From NCBI GenBank assembly GCA_016806645.1, contig JACSYO010001006.1:454001-518000 (forward strand): a DNA stretch of 64,000 nt. Direction: 5' to 3'. How positions within the stretch are numbered: the first letter of the stretch is position 1; each line of letters begins with the position of its first letter. The position numbers and the translations under genes were made by a program. The notes below the pieces were generated by a model, which was not told where the DNA came from, made no database searches, and saw only the letters and a list, made by a program, of their open reading frames with translations. Source of the stretch: Ophiodon elongatus (taxonomy: Eukaryota; Chordata; Actinopteri; Perciformes; Hexagrammidae). Shown here piece by piece: positions 22,822-35,886 of this stretch.

Positions 22822-24762
22822 AGAGGAAGCACAGACGACTGTATTTGTGTGCTATTCGTGTTAACCCTGGGCTTGCTAGCACCTGCTGCGTTTCATACTC
22901 AGTGAGTATTGTAATCGGCCGCGTGGTCTCCAAACCAGGGGAAAACAACCATGAGAATAGAACATCTATTTAAAACACCGAGCCCGGCCGACCAATGTAT
23001 CACCAGGCAGCCAACGGGCCTACTAAAATAAAAAAGAGCGACAGCTGTCACGGCAAGTACAGAGCGAGAGGGAGAGGAGGAAGATGAGAGTGGGAATGTA
23101 GAGCGGCAAGTGTATTAAAATTAATGTGAGACTGAAGACGAAGAGCCGAGGAGGAGGAGCACAAGCGGACAAATGTGATGAACACTTCAGACACATTGGT
23201 GACCTTTGCCCTCTGATGAGTTCTTCAACGAGGGGTCAACGCAGGTGCCCATTTATTCATGGCCACTTGCAGAGCTGCACAGGGACATGTGTGATGTCCT
23301 CCACCTCCGGTAAACCCCAGACACACAGAACCCCTGAGGCCGGCATCAACTTAGCCCTCAGGGTCCAAACTAATTTGTTCACAATCTAACACAGTCACTC
23401 CTCCGAACAACTGTTTAAATACTCACCCTGCTGCAGGGCACAACCCAGACATAATGAGATCCTATTCGTGTTCCGTGTGCGAGTGTGTGCGCGAGGCCCT
23501 TCAAGCACGGTTTTCAGAAACGCACACGTGTATTTGCTCACGCTATCGGCATGTAAGCTCAGAACTTTGAGAGTGACCATGATCCTGCTTTACAGTGAGG
23601 TTAGTACCACGGATGTATAAATATATGTAAAAAATGTACAGCTAAATGAAATGCCTCTATTGTTTTATTTTTATCTGATTAATTACCAATACCCGTTTAT
23701 TTATGCATTAATTATTCATGAATGTATTCATTTCAGCTTTTATTCCTTGTTAACTCTGTTGTTGAAAGAGATGGTATATGAATCGAATTGGAGGTGCTTT
23801 ATATATATATAAACATGAGGTCCACTAGATACATAAATATAATAATTTTCTTTCATAGTGTAACCAGTTTGTACTATAATTACAATAGTTTTCTTTCTAC
23901 TTGTCGGTTTTCTTCTTCCATTTGCTTTGACAACACAAACGTCTTTGCATCTCAAACCAGTGAAGCAAATTCATATTGAGTCTCCAATGGATCCACCTGT
24001 GTTGGGGTTGGCAACACACATGTATGTGTGCATGTTTGTGTATATGTATATACACAGGGGCAGGGCTGCGTGAAAAATCCCTATAAACACAAATCACAAG
24101 TTTAGTGTCCTGGACCATGTATCTCCCGGGCCCGGGTTTTACAAACAGAACATCGGGGTTATGCATGGGGAAAAGGTGGGAACAGGAAAACCGTAAACAG
24201 GAACAGGAAAACAGCAATAAGTGGTGACAAACGTGACCTGTGGGTGTTCCGCATCGAGTCTAACCGCCACGTCTCAGTTTGTTTACTGCTGCCGCTCTGG
24301 GCTTCTTGTCCAAGCTAAAGTGACTTCCTCCCCAGGATCCTGTATCCTCATTCTCGGCTGCTGAGTGAGAACATATTTGCATAATCCTTGTGAACGCGTC
24401 CCGGTAAAGATCCCTCGCAATCATCGCAGACCGCGTAGGTATCAAATTCTGTACGCGTTCTTTCCGTAAGCCGGGCATCATGGGATAATGGCACAAAGAT
24501 TACATTCCCGCTATGGAGCCTACAGGCCGTGCCAAACCTCTATATTATGTCATTTAGGTGCATTTCACTTATATAGAATGAAGACGCAAGCTGAAGAAAT
24601 TGTTAGCAGCTTTGTTCTCCTCTCTACGACTCTGATGGTGAGGTGTGAGTGGAAATACTGACCCAATCAACCTGAGCCAGTGAGCCAGTGTCTGTTCACC
24701 TCCTCGTCTCTGGTTTCCCTCCTGTTCACTTGAAACCGGCTGTCCGTCACTACACAACGAGA
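22822..24762. other. Intergenic, no gene seen
   Basis: Short frames only. The 24.25-24.50 kb part is somewhat CpG-rich. A small palindromic TATA-rich patch is at 24030-24056. Confidence 0.5.
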
Positions 24763-24785
24763 ACACACACACACACGCACACACA

Positions 24786-24840
<55 letters not shown>
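24763..24840 (+). repeat. (CA)n microsatellite
   Basis: A 78-bp AC array with two single interruptions. Confidence 0.95.
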
Positions 24841-24844
<4 letters not shown>

Positions 24845-26639
24845 ATGATCTCCCCCGTATGCCCCGCCTTTAGGCGAGGAGGCCGCTCTCGTTCCTTCCA
24901 CTCAGACTGTAACCTGTACCTCCGTCACATCCTCATTCCTCCAAAACAAGAGATCAGCTTACGTTTTGTTTTTTGGGCCCATATTATTCTTCATCGCAGA
25001 AGCATACGACCTCCACAGCCTGGATAAGCAGGGACAGACGTTGAAACTTGAGCTCATGGAAGAGGAAAAAAAAGAACTGTGCATTATTTACATCTCGGGC
25101 TTCAAACTGGCAATATGCCTGAGCGCGGCTTACAATAAGTGAGCCGATAGAGAGCCAGTGCTTTCCCTCAAGGTCACTTATGACACGATACATGACTTTT
25201 GATGGACACATTGGTTATTACTGCAAGTGGTGGACCTCTGACCTTCCGCTGCCGCGACGTCTCCCTGACAATGAGTCCAGCATGCAATCTGTTTCATTCA
25301 CTGTTTATGCATTTAGTTGATGCTCCTATTCGGAATGACTTACAATTAATGAGCAGATAAGTTCAGTATTTTGCTTATTGACAGTTTGACACGATACACT
25401 GCCTTTGGATGGATGCCTTTTGGAGATGGAAGGTTTTCATCCTGCAACCGCTATTTAGCAATGGCCGGCGTCAGGAATTTTGTGAACCCACAGCAATGAC
25501 AAAAACGTCTTTAACATTCAAAAGTGAGAGACTTTAGTACCCAGGCGGCAACAATTGACCCTTTTCTAAGCCTCCCCGTGCCCCTCTGCTACGCTGTCAA
25601 GCTGTCAGAGCTACCACGGAGCCCACACTGTCACTAACTGCACCCCCTGAATAAATATGATCTCATTTTTGGACACTGATTCAGCAGAGAATAGAGGTTA
25701 AAAAAGATAAAGATAGAAGCTAAAGCCTACAGATCACAATGTAGAAGTGAACCATCACGTCACCTGGTGATCGAGACAATGAAATTAAGGAACAACGCTG
25801 TTCCTGTAAAGCCGGGTAGGTTTTTATTTACTGTTACAATCATTAAAAAGCTGAAGCAGCATGTGTATGAATTCAGTATACCTTCAGTAGCTAGCGTAGC
25901 ACAGAAGTGCTAATGATGTGCCAACGTACTTGGCTTATGTGAGTTCCACAAGTTATTACCTTGAAACGTAACGTTTCAACGTAACATAGAAACATATATC
26001 TCCCTTCCAACCTCTCCAAGTAACAAGTATCACAATTACACCAATCATGTTTAATCATAACCAGCTCCAAGATTATTACAGGGATCACTTTACTGCACTT
26101 AGAGAGCTTTTCTAGTACATTACACAAAGAAAAAGCTTTCTCTGGAAACATTCACTGTCGGAAAGAGTGACAGGCCAATGACAGACATCACAAACATGTT
26201 CATCTTCTTCCACATTACAGAAGGAACATTATATAAGACCGGAATGCAGATGATGTTGAATCAAACCACAAAACAAACAGTTAAAATATGGTTGTAATTA
26301 GAAGTCTGAATGTTAGCAGTAAATAGTGAAGTGTGTGAGTAGTTTACTCCAGGCTGAGCTCGGCAGAAGGATTGTATTAGGAGCAGTGAGCGGCTCACTG
26401 GGGCTAATTGGGAGCGACAGGGCCTGGTCGGTGTATTAGGGTCCAGCTGACTGGAGTAGCTCAGCTCAGCCACACAGCCAATCTCTTCAGCTCGCCTTAC
26501 TCACAGTATCGTACATTTCACCGCAGCAGGGTTTCACCGATGTTCTAGTTAGTGTGCCCAACTTCACTTCATCGTCCTTCCTCTGCTTCTGCATACTTGC
26601 ACATAGACACGCCATTTAAACTTGAAAATAAGACTTCAA
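24841..26639. other. Intergenic, no gene seen
   Basis: No exon-like frames, and no repeat family recognised by eye. Confidence 0.5.
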
Positions 26640-27095
26640 TGTCAACTAAATTATTCAACTTAAATATTCAGTTTTTTTTTCAATGAACGTTGGGCTCAAA
26701 CTTTGAACCTTTTCACCTTCTCTCCAACCTACTTCATACTCAAGTCATACCTCAACAGGAGATTCAAACGTTTAACCAGTCGCCACCCCTCGTATTTTAT
26801 GGTATTAGTCCATCTTTCTTTTATACCTTTCATAGTTTTTCCTGTAATTGCACTTCAAGTTTCCTGCCTCAGCTCCTCAGCTTCGCAGAAGATTCAAATG
26901 TCATTGCACTGTGATATTTCAAACCCTTTCAGGTCTCAGGTCAGCAACATACTAAAGAACTTCTTCAGCACTTCTAACTCCCACAACTTCCACCGTTCAT
27001 ACACAATATACTCCAAATTGCTTTCAGCATTTGTATCACGACTGTCCCTTCAACTGCAGCGCTTCAGCAATCAAGCAAATCTTCTCCTTTTCTAG
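26640..27095 (+). repeat. G-poor, CTTCA/TTCAA-rich strand-asymmetric tract
   Basis: For about 450 bp the plus strand is strikingly poor in G and rich in short words such as CTTCA, TTTCA and TTCAA. Loss of G removes TAG and TGA, which explains the overlapping open frames (26690-26914 and 26703-27095). Possibly a decayed low-complexity repeat. Confidence 0.5.
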
Positions 27096-29763
27096 TTATG
27101 AGATTTTGTCTGTTAACGTCCTTTAAAAACATGACAAAAGACAGTCCATGTGTAGGCCTACAGTATGGAGGGTGATCTGCATGACATTGACTAAAGTACA
27201 AAGGCTATCGATCGATCCTCAAAATGCTTTTTGGCTGCAGGCCATTATGGAGCAGAGCGTGGGCATTTTTTTTCCATTAAGTGAGTCATATTTCAACTTA
27301 AGGTCAGGCCACTGAACTGGTCTAACAGGACCCATGCAGACCTTGTTAGCTCACTCCATAAAACTCCCATCTGTTAATTGAGCTAAGAATAACCACAGCG
27401 ACAGAGGGCCATGAAACTGCACCTAAATACTCCCAAGCTAACAACATAATGGTTTGTTCACAGCTTTGATATTAAGGACCGCTTCCTCCTCCTACATTTG
27501 ACCGAGCTCACTACCTGTAGCCCCTCTGCTCCGCTGGCTACACGTTGGGGCAGAATGCTAATGTGCTAATGTTCAGTGTGAGAGAGCGGAAGTGGAGCTG
27601 AAGGTGATCATTAATTGTGAGCCACAATGGCGTCCATACGGGGGAGGGCATGGCTGCACAATGGGCTGAACGTCTTTCACAATCAAAGCCCGCCATTACT
27701 ACTGTAACGTGCAACATGACATTAGTCAACGAATCGCACATCAACAAAATAACATTGTGTGGCAAAAGAAGGAGAGGAAGACGAGGGAGGAGGGGGAGAC
27801 TTTGACCTGGAGAAGGGAGAAGTCGGTGGGGGGGGGTTCAGTTCAGAGTGTAAATCATCCAGGTTGAATGGCTGCCAGGCAGGAGGGAAGCTTCTCACAC
27901 ACTGAGACACACAGAGGCCGACACAGGAGCTTGAAATCCTCACACAAGAAGGGAAGGTGATGCAAACGGCCCTCTTCTCTTACCATGAAGATTGAAACAC
28001 TGACCCCCCCAACCCTTTTTAGTGGTCTAGAGGAGCTCTCCTTGGGTGAGAAGCAGCCGTCCGCGGATCAGAGTTTGGAGTCAACGTGGAAACAAATCAT
28101 TCCCCGGCTAACGGGTAGCGGTTCAATTAGATGCACCGCCTCGAACGGACTAGAATTCAATTATGTAAAGAACGAGTTACGGTTGAAGGATGGAAATAAA
28201 CAAGGTGCTCTGATGTTTTATTCATCCCACACCCCCAAAAATACCTCCTGCATTAAACAACAGCAGTAGCCGGTTTTAGCTTCAGAGTCTGGAGCCTTTT
28301 TGTATTTTCCTCGATGCTGTTTGCCCTTAAGGCCTCTAATTAGACCGGGAGCAATTTTTCACATGTGCAAAGATTGGTGTGATTTGAATTATTTTACTGC
28401 ATGAAGCTAATAGAGTACACAGTGACTGCATCGCTCGGATAGGTGAACGTGCGCTTTAGAAAGATTAACCGAGACGATAACTCAAGACACTAAACGGATT
28501 CCCTCTGAAGGATTTATCAGCACTAACGACCGAGGTAGACAATGAAAATGGTACTCATGTCAGTTGTGTGGTGCCACGATTTATTTTGACCCCACCTATT
28601 TCACATTTATAAACAAATTTGTAAACAGATTACAGTAAGGTGATTTCAAGTATTTATTAAGGTCATAATCCGTGAGATTTCTGTCTTGGTTGTCAAAAAG
28701 GTGCACCACGCGGTAGCCACCGTGTAAGCGCACACGTCATATACAGAACCTTTAAATTGATTATGATTACAGCATTCATTACTTGGTTATCCAGCGGTTA
28801 CAGATGACTCACAGGAGAAGGTCTATTTTTGACAAAAATAAACACTCAACATTACACGGTGTGCGTTTACAACAACATCATAGTGTGTCATAAACCATTT
28901 ATTTAGTGTTGATATGTTGCTTATAAATGCAGGGGGGTGGGGGTGCACAGCTTGGAGTGTTATTGTCGGGCCTAGAGGACAGTTGTCCAGCTTCTCCTCT
29001 CCACTGCGGTGTCCTTTTCCTGAGACCCGCACAGCCTGTGGCATCAGTTTAGCATGCAGTGCAGCAGCTCTCCAAATGCCCACCACCAATGAATCATGCA
29101 CACTCTTACTCACACACACATGCACACAGAACATTTAATCTCATCCGCACTGCCGACAGCTCGTTAATTTTACACTCCGTAAAGACGTGAAGAGCATTGC
29201 ATCAATATCTAACACAATCCACTTTGCTGAGACCGGCAGATAAAAACACACGCACACATACAGAGAAGTACATACAATAGTTAATCATCATAAATGGCGT
29301 GTGCAGCGCGTTACAAATTCTCTCGTGTGTATGTCATGTACAGTATGTACGCCTGCAGTCCGGTTGTATAGGCTTGAACCTTCGTAACATAAAGGAAGTA
29401 AATGTAGAACACGTTCAACCCTTTCCTCTTTGTCAGCGTGATGCATTTGAGGAAATTCCCAGAACATGCAATGATAATCAAACACTACAGACACTCAGCT
29501 GGTTGATCAGGTCCCGACAGAGAGTAAGACCTGTAAAGATAAAGGAGCAGTCATGCTATGAGGAACTGAAAAGGCTCCCACACCCTTCTCCAGTGTAAAC
29601 ATTTTTTCATCTGTGACATTTTCCCACAAATACAGATCTATTTCATACTCTTAATAAAAGTGTATTTTTGGTGTCAATATGCATATGGGTGACAGATAAA
29701 AGTATCTGGACTCTACTGGAGGGATAAACAGCATTCTTTCAAAAGATATTCCCTCATTTGGTC
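27096..29763. other. Intergenic, no gene seen
   Basis: Several short frames (for example 27985-28269) lack any domain or splice context. Confidence 0.5.
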
Positions 29764-29877
29764 TGGTGATGGTGATGGTGGTGGTGGTGGTGGTGATGGT
29801 GGTGGTGGTGGTGATGGTGGTGGTGGTGGTTTTGATGGTGATGGTGGTGGTGGTGGTGGTGATGGTGGTGTGGTGGC
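29764..29877 (+). repeat. Trinucleotide (GGT/GAT)n array
   Basis: An imperfect GGT array with interspersed GAT units and two breaks. On the minus strand it reads as a Thr/Ile string. Confidence 0.9.
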
Positions 29878-30044
29878 AGCCTGTTCTCACTCCCAGTGCA
29901 TCAAATGCAGCAGCTTGGTCGGCGGCCCTACGCTTCAGACTATGACTCTACAGGTGGAGTTACACCGGGAGTAAAAGAGGTCAGAAGTCAGATGATGGAG
30001 TATAAAGACAGACAAAGTCCTAGTGGGCGGAGGTCAGGGTGGAT

Positions 30045-30330
30045 GAATGGGTTAAAAAACACAGGACTTTCACCCAGGAGGCCGCTGTTCATGTCATGCG
30101 TAAAACCAAAAGTCAACGTTGAGTGATTGTGACGAACATAAGTTAAATTAGGTTAATACACTTAACTTTATATGTTTTAATGAACAGGTATCAGATCGGT
30201 ACTCGTTATCAAGCACATGGTATCGGAACATCTCTACTTATTTTAACCCAAATTACAAGCTTTTCCTTAACTTAACCCAGTAGTTTGTTGCCTAAATTGA
30301 CGCGTGCAAAACTGAGGAGTGTTGCGTAGA
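30045..30330 (+). mobile_element. SINE-like repeat family R9, copy 1
   Basis: ACACAGGACTTTCACCCAGG begins the shared core and AAACCAAAAGTCAACGTTG ends it. Downstream words such as GTTGCCTAAATT match the 33.5 kb copy, which retains a pol III B box. Here the B box is mutated (GTTCATGTCAT). Confidence 0.55.
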
Positions 30331-30485
30331 GCGTCATAGTTTGAAGAGTAGGGCCACCGACCAAGCTGCTGTGTTTCATGGGTTGGGAGTGAGAATGTGT
30401 TGAGAGCTCTATATCAAATAATCAAAAATATTGTTGAGACCCGCAGCGGTGGAAGAATAGTTTATGATACATACTGTGTGTGTAC

Positions 30486-30510
30486 ATATATATATATAGA
30501 TATATAGATC

Positions 30511-30554
<44 letters not shown>
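30486..30554 (+). repeat. (TA)n-(GATA)n microsatellite
   Basis: Short TA runs are followed by about eleven GATA tetramers at 30510-30554. Confidence 0.95.
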
Positions 30555-30611
30555 CAACATTGAGAAGTTTAGTCAACTTTAGAAATTGTCTTTTAGTATA
30601 AAATGAAAGTT

Positions 30612-30860
30612 TTAAAGGTATAGTTTGGATTATTTGAAGTGGGGTTGTATGAGGCTGTTGACCATAGTCAGTAGATGGCGGTCGGCACGCCCCCAGGCAG
30701 CACCAGCACGGAAGCAAAGCAATGGACTACTACGGGGGTGGGGAGGCAGTAAGATGTATTTTAGTCACCTAAAAGATTATGTGTACGCTATATTTACAAC
30801 ATTTTATACATGGGGAACTGAACTGAAAGTGATTCTCATCTGCCTGAGTCATGTGTCTTT
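30612..30860 (+). repeat. Repeat family R10, left arm of an inverted pair
   Basis: Contains TTGAAGTGGGGTTGTATGAG, GTAGATGGCGGTCGGCACGC, GAAGCAAAGCAATG, then GTCACCTAAAAGA and TACGCTATATTTA. All of these recur in reverse complement at 30890-31165. Confidence 0.7.
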
Positions 30861-30889
30861 GAAGGGAGTCTGGATATTAAGTCCACGTT

Positions 30890-31165
30890 GAGTTCAGTTG
30901 GAAAGGGGCGTCTGATGGGAAGATGAGCGAAGAAAATATTCTAAATATAGCGTACCCTTAAACAGATATAGATTTTTTTTAAGGTGGGTCTTTCTTTTAG
31001 GTGGCTCAAACCCGTTTTGCTGCTGCCCCTCCACCTCCACAGCAGTACACCGCTTTGTTCCCGTGCTGGTACTCCTCGCTGTTTCTCCAAAATGGGGGCG
31101 TGCCGACCGCCATCTACTGTACCCTATACCACCCCACTTCAAAGCATCCTAACTATCCATTCAAC
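30890..31165 (-). repeat. Repeat family R10, right arm of an inverted pair
   Basis: Reverse complement of the left arm. Shared words (plus strand) include TAAATATAGCGTA, TTTTAGGTGGC, GCGTGCCGACCGCCATCTAC and CACCCCACTTCAAAG. It is slightly longer and less deleted than the left arm. Confidence 0.7.
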
Positions 31166-31365
31166 GTCGACAGCTTCACCTTTGGCTTTGCCTCTCTGTA
31201 AGAACGGGAGTTTGAGAGCCAGATAGATGGACCTTGGGCTTGATTGAAAACCTACAGTGGAGAGAATCATGACAGAATTGACCTTCTCTCGGTGCTCTCT
31301 GTACATCAAAGGCATCTTAGCAGCCGTCGCTGCGAATGATTCATTTGCTCACAAATTGAGAACAA

Positions 31366-31402
31366 TACACGCACACGCACACGCACACGCACACGCACAC
31401 AC
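31366..31402 (+). repeat. Hexanucleotide array (CACACG)n
   Basis: About six copies of the same unit as the array at 22770-22821. Confidence 0.9.
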
Positions 31403-33483
31403 GTGGGGCCGAGCCAAGCTGAGCGCGTCACCTCAGAAGGTCAGCGTATGGAAAGATGGAAGGTGACACCTCCTGACACAGACCCCGCCCCCCTCGTCGC
31501 AGCTCTGTATCCCCACGTTCACAAAGGAGCCGGACAATGAGGACGATGGTGAGGTACAGATGCAAACACACACGACCCAGAGAGAGTCCCAATCAGTCGC
31601 ATCCAAACACGCTCTCACGTCTCAGGTTGACGTAGAGCTGAAATCCCATCCACTCCATTACATCGTCAGGCAGATGTCAGCAGCTGTGCAGAGAGCTGCT
31701 CATTTTCCCACCGATGGCCCACGGCAGCAGACTGCAACTCTATTAATTAGCTATAGCGGGAACAGTGTGCAGTTAAAAGGAGAAACAAATATCTGCGAGG
31801 AGGAGTGCAAACAACTCCGATTGGATGAAAACACCTTGATATGCAATGTGATCTCACCAAGTTGCTGATGAAAAGTGAAAAGAGGCAGGAGCAAACGCTC
31901 CTCCGCCACTGTGTGAATATTAGTCGCACCGTATTTAAAAAAGGCCTCTCGGTTGCCGTCTGGTGCGCGGCTCTGTTCTTCGGATTCGGAGCACATGCCC
32001 GAATGCAGACTCCGGGCGCTCATCCCTACCACTGTGGTTACATAATCCAGAAACTAGTCATCACCCGGGGTTCTGCCCAACGTTCAACTTCCTCTTTCAC
32101 AGCCCCTTTTACCCTCCACGAGGTTTCCCTTCTTTCTCCTCACCTTGTATTTCTCCCTCATCTCTCCTTCCACTCTGCCGTGTCCCCCCCTTCGCATTTG
32201 ATCTTCTGCTCCCCCACACCCCAACCACCACCACCCCATCAAACGGTAGTATGTATCTGCTCGCCCACTGCCGCTGGCTAGGGCGGCACTTTGAACCCAA
32301 GGATGAAAGAGCTGATCCTGTAATGAGAATCTTAATGCCCGAGAAACAGTTTGGCTCTAACGCACACACGCACACACGCACACACGCACACACACACACA
32401 CACACACACAGACAGACAGACAGACAGACAGACACACACTCGCAGGCTTTTGAAAAAGTGAATTTTACAGTGCTACTCGGCTCACAGCTCCACTGCATGT
32501 CTAATGCGAGCTATTTTAAAAATTCTGCTGCCGCATGAAAGTTGAGTTAAAGTGGTTATGCAATTTCAAAGTATCACTCCCCACTTGCGGATGGATTGCA
32601 TGCGTATGTTCAGAGCACAGTTCTGCCTTTTTTCATTTTTTTACAGAAGTAAGCAACTCACATGGGTGTTAGCGGGGCTAGTAAACATTTACTCATTACG
32701 CATGATGAAATCCACTCTCATCACAGATTTCTATGAATTTGGCCTCGGGCACATCCACAGGACAGAAGGTAGGAGATGGAAGAGGATTGGGGATTTGGTA
32801 TAATTTTTCATAAATTAGGTGTGTTATATCAACAACAAAGACTGTGTGTTTTCCAGGTCATGAAACCTGAAGGGGCAATTCTGTCTTATAACAACCTAGA
32901 TCTCGTTTTTGTAGGTTTGGCCATCCTTCCTTTTGATAATAACAACATTATAACCACACAAAAATCATTGCTGAGATCTGTAAACATAGCGACATCACTA
33001 TAAAGAAGTCTGGAGCAAGAAACATGAATGGTCAGATGGGTTTTAAAAAAAGTGTTCCTGAGCAATGAAAGATTACCACCAACATTTTGGGCATGTTTAC
33101 TTAAACTTTAACTCCAAATAAAGAAAAATATTCTTAATTATTGGCTAAAAATATAGATTATTAATATGATCCTGACTGCCTTTACAATTCTCCTTAAAAT
33201 ATAATTTGCAAAATCAGTTAGTAGTATATGAAGGTTATTTTGGAGACATCATTGTTTGTGTTGATGAAGTGGTTGTTTTGACTAAGGAGCTGATAATGTG
33301 ACACGGTTTGCATAGTTCATAGGTTTCATACGTCTTTGTTCGAGACGCTGCCTAGGGAAAAGAGACTTCACCACCTATAAGTCAAAGCTTTATTGTCAAA
33401 TTGTATGCTGAGCAATTGTTATTGGATGTTATGTCCAGTTATGATAACGAGCAAGAGAGTCTCCAAAGGACGGGTGGGAGTTG
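31403..33483. other. Intergenic; compound microsatellite, no gene seen
   Basis: 32361-32438 holds a (CACACG)/(CA)n array followed by (CAGA)n. Frames of 129-191 codons overlapping it (31963-32538 plus, 32109-32498 minus) run through low-complexity sequence and have no domain. Confidence 0.6.
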
Positions 33484-33740
33484 GTAAATGGACCTGTACT
33501 TGTATAGCGGAGTTGTGGTGAATGGGTCAAACAAACACAGGACTTTCACCCAGGAGACCGATGTTCGAGTCCCGTGTGAAACCAAAAGTACATGTTGTTA
33601 CGTAACACTACGTAAGAAAGTCCTCTTAGTTGTTTATACGATAGTTACGTTACCTTAATCGATAACTTTTATTGCCTAAACCTAACCAATCATTTCACAA
33701 CGTTAACCACGTGTCATTGTGCGTCTCTGCAAGCGTGATA
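33484..33740 (+). mobile_element. SINE-like repeat R9, copy 2, behind a truncated R5 piece
   Basis: TTGGTAAATGGACCTGTACT at the start matches the 5' end of R5. From about 33520 the R9 core follows, with GTTCGAGTCC at 33563-33572, a perfect pol III B-box match. The tail runs through CTAAACCTAACCAATCATTT. A third R9 copy is reversed at 62640-62750. Confidence 0.6.
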
Positions 33741-35540
33741 CGAGGCTGATATGAAACATATTCATGAAAGGTTTTTTTGGTCCAGAAATGTCAATATTCA
33801 GCGTATCCCTTGGTTTGCAGAAACATACAACGGCAACAGAAATTGGGTTGCAAATGCAGAGTTAAAAAAAAGTTTCCCTTTACAATGTAATTCTTCCCTT
33901 GCCTTCCACTCTGAATGCTGGTTACAAGGAAACCAGAGGTATCAGAAATGAATAACATAAAAAGAAGGAAAGAACACTATTTACAATATACAAAGTAACA
34001 GAAAAATATCTGCAAAATTCTATGCAGGCAATGGGTAAATGTAATGTCACCATCACAATGGTGATGTCATTGGGTTGACACATCTCAGGAGTTACTTTGT
34101 GCAATGTTATCTTAACAGATTCTTTAGAAAGTTGTAATAAACTGAAGACAGCCTTCAAATTAGCACCCAGCTACACTTGTTGCACTTCACGTTGGCATTT
34201 CTACACAGCAGCGCTTTAGCCATCCTATCTCACTCCCGTATAATAACTTCCCTTGTGGTTCCCAGCAGCCGTCAAACATTGTGTGGTTGTTGAAAGGCTC
34301 TAATCCAAACCACGTGGGAGGACGAGTGAGTGTTGGCCTTGAATGTGTGTCATCCTTTGAGCGCGTCAAACATTCGCCTCGAAGGAATCACAAGAATGCA
34401 GAAGAGTGCAAAAGAGGTAGGTCAGTAGCTGTAACCCGTGCACTCTGTCAAGGAGTGTACGTCATTGTCGGGCCAACAAAGGATGAGGTGCAGAGGACAT
34501 TCTTTGAATTTCCGTCTTGGTATGTTTCTAAAGATAAATACTAAAGTATGATGAACTGAAACTCCTTTAAACGCTTGTGCACATTCAATTGACAACGGTT
34601 GTGACAACAATGTTAAATATGAGAAACTATATTACAAAGTAAAAAGCTAAATAGTAGAGGGGGTGGGGGGGTTGTACATCCTCGGGGGCCACAAGTCTAA
34701 GAAGACATCAGATGGGTCGATATTGCTGAAAGGCTTGGAGTTGGAGTAGTGGAATGAAAGCTGTATCGACCCCGCAGAGCAATGATCTGAGGCTGATGTT
34801 ACTCATGCCGACAGATTTCCCAGCAGCGCTTGCTCTTGAGGAGTCCTAAAAACGGCACAGATGTGAATCTTTCCATTCCACCTTGACCTTTCGCTGAATA
34901 TCGTATCGCGCATCAGAATGCCATTTACTCTCTCGGCTGGTAAAATATTTAAACTGTGGGAAGTGCTGCACATCTCTTCTCTGAGAGGAATATGACAGAG
35001 GCAGGAGCCGCATATATATTTTCATGAGAGCCATAAATCAAACATGGCGTTGGGGTGATGGCGCCTCAACGTGGATAAACAAAGAGCACTTTGGTAAACG
35101 TCTTCGCTCAAACAACCTCACCTGCTCTATTCCAAGAGCAAACACTGATTATGTTTGGAAGCGGGCAGCTTTCACATCTGTTCTCAGCTCATCTGTCCTC
35201 CTGATCACTTCTCATCCCATCAGCCCGTTAAAATCATGAGAAGGAACGGGAGAAGCGCAAGCAGAGGATCAGTGATGGACGCTTTTCTTAATACTCCCCG
35301 GAGCAGCTGTCTGACCACACTTTAACTGGCCTCTATCTATCGGAGAGAGGAATTCTCCAGTGGTGAGTCATCTTGGGGTGGTTTAGCATCTGTACACGCT
35401 CACGTCACGTACAGAAACACATGGCAACCGGTGCACAATACTGATAATCATCCGCCCTTTTCATTGGACACGTGATCTAGAAGCTTGTAAACTGACAGGT
35501 CACCAAACCCTGCCCACTAAGCTACTTTTGCTACGCCTAA
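33741..35540. other. Intergenic, no gene seen
   Basis: Only short frames without domains. No repeat family recognised by eye. Confidence 0.5.
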
Positions 35541-35886
35541 AAGCCTTTACACACCGAGGGCGTGACAGATAAAGGGCATGAAAATGCAAAATACTTGCCT
35601 GCCATAAGACATATGTCCAGTGCTTTTATTGTGAAAGGAGTGGATCTGGTCTGGAAAGGAGTAATAAAGTTTGCTGTCTAGGTTACAGTACTACAGAGCC
35701 CTCCTATTGTTTTTCATAGATATAGGCGCATATCAACCTGTTCCGCACAACGTAAGTGGTTGATGCCTTTATTCGTGGTGAAAAAGCTCAGAAAAATCCA
35801 TCTTGTTCTAAAGACAGAGTATGTCGCCTTTTCGCCACGTAATGTTTTTATTCTGTGTGAATGTTTTCATGGTGTGTACAAGCCTT
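35541..35886 (+). repeat. Repeat family R4, copy 3
   Basis: Starts AAGCCTTTACACACCGAGGG and ends GGTGTGTACAAGCCTT, so both ends carry the family's inverted terminus. Internal blocks match copies 1 and 2 (GTGGATCTGGTCTG, AAAGGAGTAATAAAGTTTGC, TTGATGCCTTTATTCG). Confidence 0.65.

Noticed and set aside
26703..27095. 130-codon plus-strand frame
   Set aside because: Explained by G depletion, which removes two of three stop codons.
29651..29890. 79-codon Thr/Ile-rich minus-strand frame
   Set aside because: Translation of the GGT/GAT triplet array.
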